The position numbers and the translations under genes were made by a program. A stretch of 64,000 bases of DNA, from NCBI GenBank assembly GCA_015852425.1, contig JAAAIG010000019.1, positions 51,359 through 115,358 on the forward strand, in the 5' to 3' direction. The DNA comes from Gryganskiella cystojenkinii. Its lineage: Eukaryota; Mortierellomycota; Mortierellomycetes; Mortierellales; Mortierellaceae. The notes beneath the pieces were generated by a model, which saw nothing but the letters and a program-made list of their open reading frames with translations, made no database searches and was not told the DNA's origin. This document shows, piece after piece, positions 62,313 through 64,000 of the stretch. Each line of letters opens with the position of its first letter. Position 1 is the first letter of the stretch.

Positions 62313-63496
62313 GTTCGACGTACCCTAATGCACTGACGCGGTTAGGGCACCATTTGTTCTGACAATAAAGAAACCCCCGACTCATGTCGGCATTTTGAAC
62401 GAAGAGAGCGTAATCGTGATGGTTGTTGCTCAAGGAGAATGCAACCATGAGGGTCAATCAGGACAACGACAAGATGACGCGAGCAAGTGGCAACGTCAGC
62501 CTTCGAGGTTGAGAACGGATATAATGGTATCAGGAGTAAGCTCCATGGATGATAGCTTATCACCAAAGTCTTAGAACACGATAACTGAACCTAGGATATA
62601 ATATGTCTTGACTAGAACAGATCAAGAGTAAAAGATTGAACTATCCCCTAATCTTTTTTTCTTAGTCCCCCTTTCACATTCGGTATCCCTGGCTTTTGAC
62701 TTTTTCGCTCTTATCATTTCTAAGAGAGATGTCTCTTGTCGCAGACCTTGATGGTAAGGTTATCTTATGCCTTCCGAAGGAAAGATTTCTGAACTCTAGT
62801 GTCCGAATCGTTGGGATCCGGTAATGCGTCCCAAATGTGCCAACTGCAGGTGTCCTACCAGCGGCCACAGCTGCCAAGACTGGAGTAAATCCTTGTTTCG
62901 ATCGTCGACTTCATTCTGTTAGCAGTCTCGTCCAAAGCGCAGGACCGAGCAAAAACTCAGATCTCGCACCTGGGACATGAAGTAAGTAATCAAACGCGTG
63001 CCACTCAACGGTTGCTACTGTGCGATGAAAAGTGCGATGAAAAGGACAAAGAGACGTCTGTTCAAAAGAAGGAAAAGATCACCCTCGTTTGTGTTGCCGG
63101 AGTCTCACCTTCAAACCCTTTCCAGAAAAGTAAAATGAATGAACAGGTAATGGATAGATGAGAGGCAGGCGATGGGAATAAAAAACTGGGTGATTTCCGA
63201 CACAGAGCAGCACAAATCTACCAAAAACCAAGAGAGGTGGATGGAGAAGTCGAGTTTGACAAGATGAAAAACGGTGCTTGAAAAGAGGAATGGAGTGGTG
63301 AGTGGAAGCAGCAGCACAACGCTTCGTGTTTCGTGTCATATGTTTTTGGTTTTTCTCGAAGGTACTGTAGGAGTTTATTGTGCTATTGATATTGTGTTGT
63401 TCCGATACATAGAGGAACAGGCAATTGACCCTTTGATTCTTTTTTTTAATCAGAAAGGAAGGTACACATGGGAATTGGACCGAAGTGGGCCGACGA
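62313..63496. other. 1.2 kb between YPP1 and the EF-hand gene
   Basis: Convergent 3' regions. It contains one possible short spliced reading frame at 62729-62980 (listed separately) and otherwise nothing recognised. Confidence 0.4.
62729..62980 (+). CDS. Possible tiny two-exon gene (51 codons), doubtful
   Basis: ATG at 62729 opens MSLVADLDG. A GTAAGG donor after 62753 and a TGCAG acceptor before 62850 join in frame to a 131-bp second exon ending TGA at 62980. A pyrimidine-rich leader precedes the ATG. The product (VLPAATAAKTGVNPCF in the middle) matches nothing I know. It may be a non-coding transcript or chance. Confidence 0.2.
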
Positions 63497-63858
63497 TCAG
63501 TCTCGTCCGACAGAGCGAAGGGTGCTCATCAGACTCAAAAACTCTTGAAAGTCCAACGCGCCATCGTTGTTCGTGTCAAAGCTCTTGACTACAAAAGCCA
63601 GTTCCTCGGACGAAGATGGCTCTCCAAGGGATTTGGTCAACTCATGGAGTTCCGAGAAATCGATTACACCGTCCTTGTTCTTGTCAAAGTTCGAGAAGAC
63701 GTCCTTGAACTCGGAGAGCTCGGCCTCGGTAAAGTTGATCTTTTGTTGGGTGGCCTATCAAGACAAGAAGAATAGGACGTCAGCACACAAGTGTGTAAGA
63801 GAAAACCTCTATCCTAAATGTTGAACCTCAGTGAGGTGTACACTTTTGTTCTCACCAT
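63497..63858 (-). CDS. Small calmodulin-like protein with two EF-hands
   Basis: Two exons on the minus strand: 63858-63856, just the ATG, and 63754-63497. They give 86 residues. A phase 0 intron of 101 bp (GTGAGA...GATAG) directly follows the start codon. The product begins M-ATQQKINFTEAELSEF. EF-hand 1 has the loop DKNKDGVIDFSE and EF-hand 2 the loop DTNNDGALDFQE; both have acidic residues at positions 1, 3, 5 and 12 or accepted substitutes, so both should bind calcium. The short protein has a single EF-hand pair, unlike the four of calmodulin. An intron right after the ATG is also typical of calmodulin genes. It is probably a cytosolic calcium sensor or buffer. Confidence 0.85.
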
Positions 63859-64000
63859 GGTGAATATAATGTGTTGCTGTTGTGATGTGGAGATTGTGGA
63901 AGTAAAGGATTGTGAGGGATGGAGGAAGAGATAGAGAAAAAAGAAGAATAGGCTGAACTGCGTTTCTTTTAAACATTTTTTTTTTTTTTTTTTTTTTTTT
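63859..64000. other. Upstream end of window with run of 25 T
   Basis: Leader or promoter of the EF-hand gene on the minus strand. The last 25 bases (63976-64000) are all T, so the minus strand shows poly-A; the run continues to the window edge. Confidence 0.6.

Overview
The window reads as nuclear DNA of a filamentous, early-diverging fungus. Genes are intron-rich, with short GT-AG introns of mostly 50-500 bp. There are no operons, and nearly every gene is preceded by a pyrimidine-rich (CT) leader. The gene set is fungal: chitin deacetylase, yapsin-like protease, a Zn2Cys6 regulator, VTC1 and Ypt6. It also holds families missing from budding yeast but shared with animals, notably a KICS2-like gene. 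This fits a Mucoromycota lineage such as Mortierellaceae; the lineage is an inference from gene content, not a sequence search.

Left part (1-20.3 kb): mitochondrial Hsp70 (SSC1), a 4.3 kb non-coding stretch, a glutamine-rich protein with a possible PHYHIP-type C-terminal domain, a GPI-anchored yapsin-like aspartic protease with a very long loop, a NIPA-type Mg2+ transporter, a convergent SAM methyltransferase divergent from an epoxide hydrolase, and a GPI-anchored chitin deacetylase.

Middle part (20.3-40 kb): a VTC1-domain protein with long tails, a 1388-residue Zn2Cys6 transcription factor preceded by a 23-base C run, L-2-hydroxyglutarate dehydrogenase, a type II membrane SGNH protein, a 1271-residue acidic protein with three KEN boxes and a recent in-frame tandem duplication, and a small uncertain gene.

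Right part (40-64 kb): a membrane MORN/DUF900 hydrolase, two neighbouring minus-strand single-pass membrane proteins with PPxY motifs and the same intron position, a small orphan, a KICS2-like gene divergent from YPT6, a Cys-rich type I membrane protein, a YIPF6/YIP4 protein, the TPR scaffold YPP1/TTC7, and a two-EF-hand protein whose first coding exon is only the ATG.

Several genes share themes, though nothing suggests a cluster: Golgi and membrane traffic (YPT6, YIPF6, YPP1, PPxY adaptors), cell-wall and surface remodelling (deacetylase, yapsin, SGNH protein, Cys-rich receptor-like protein), and nutrient and phosphate control (KICS2-like, VTC1). All exon coordinates were worked out by hand from splice consensus and frame continuity, and every spliced length given divides by three. 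No tRNA, rRNA, transposon or CRISPR array was recognised.
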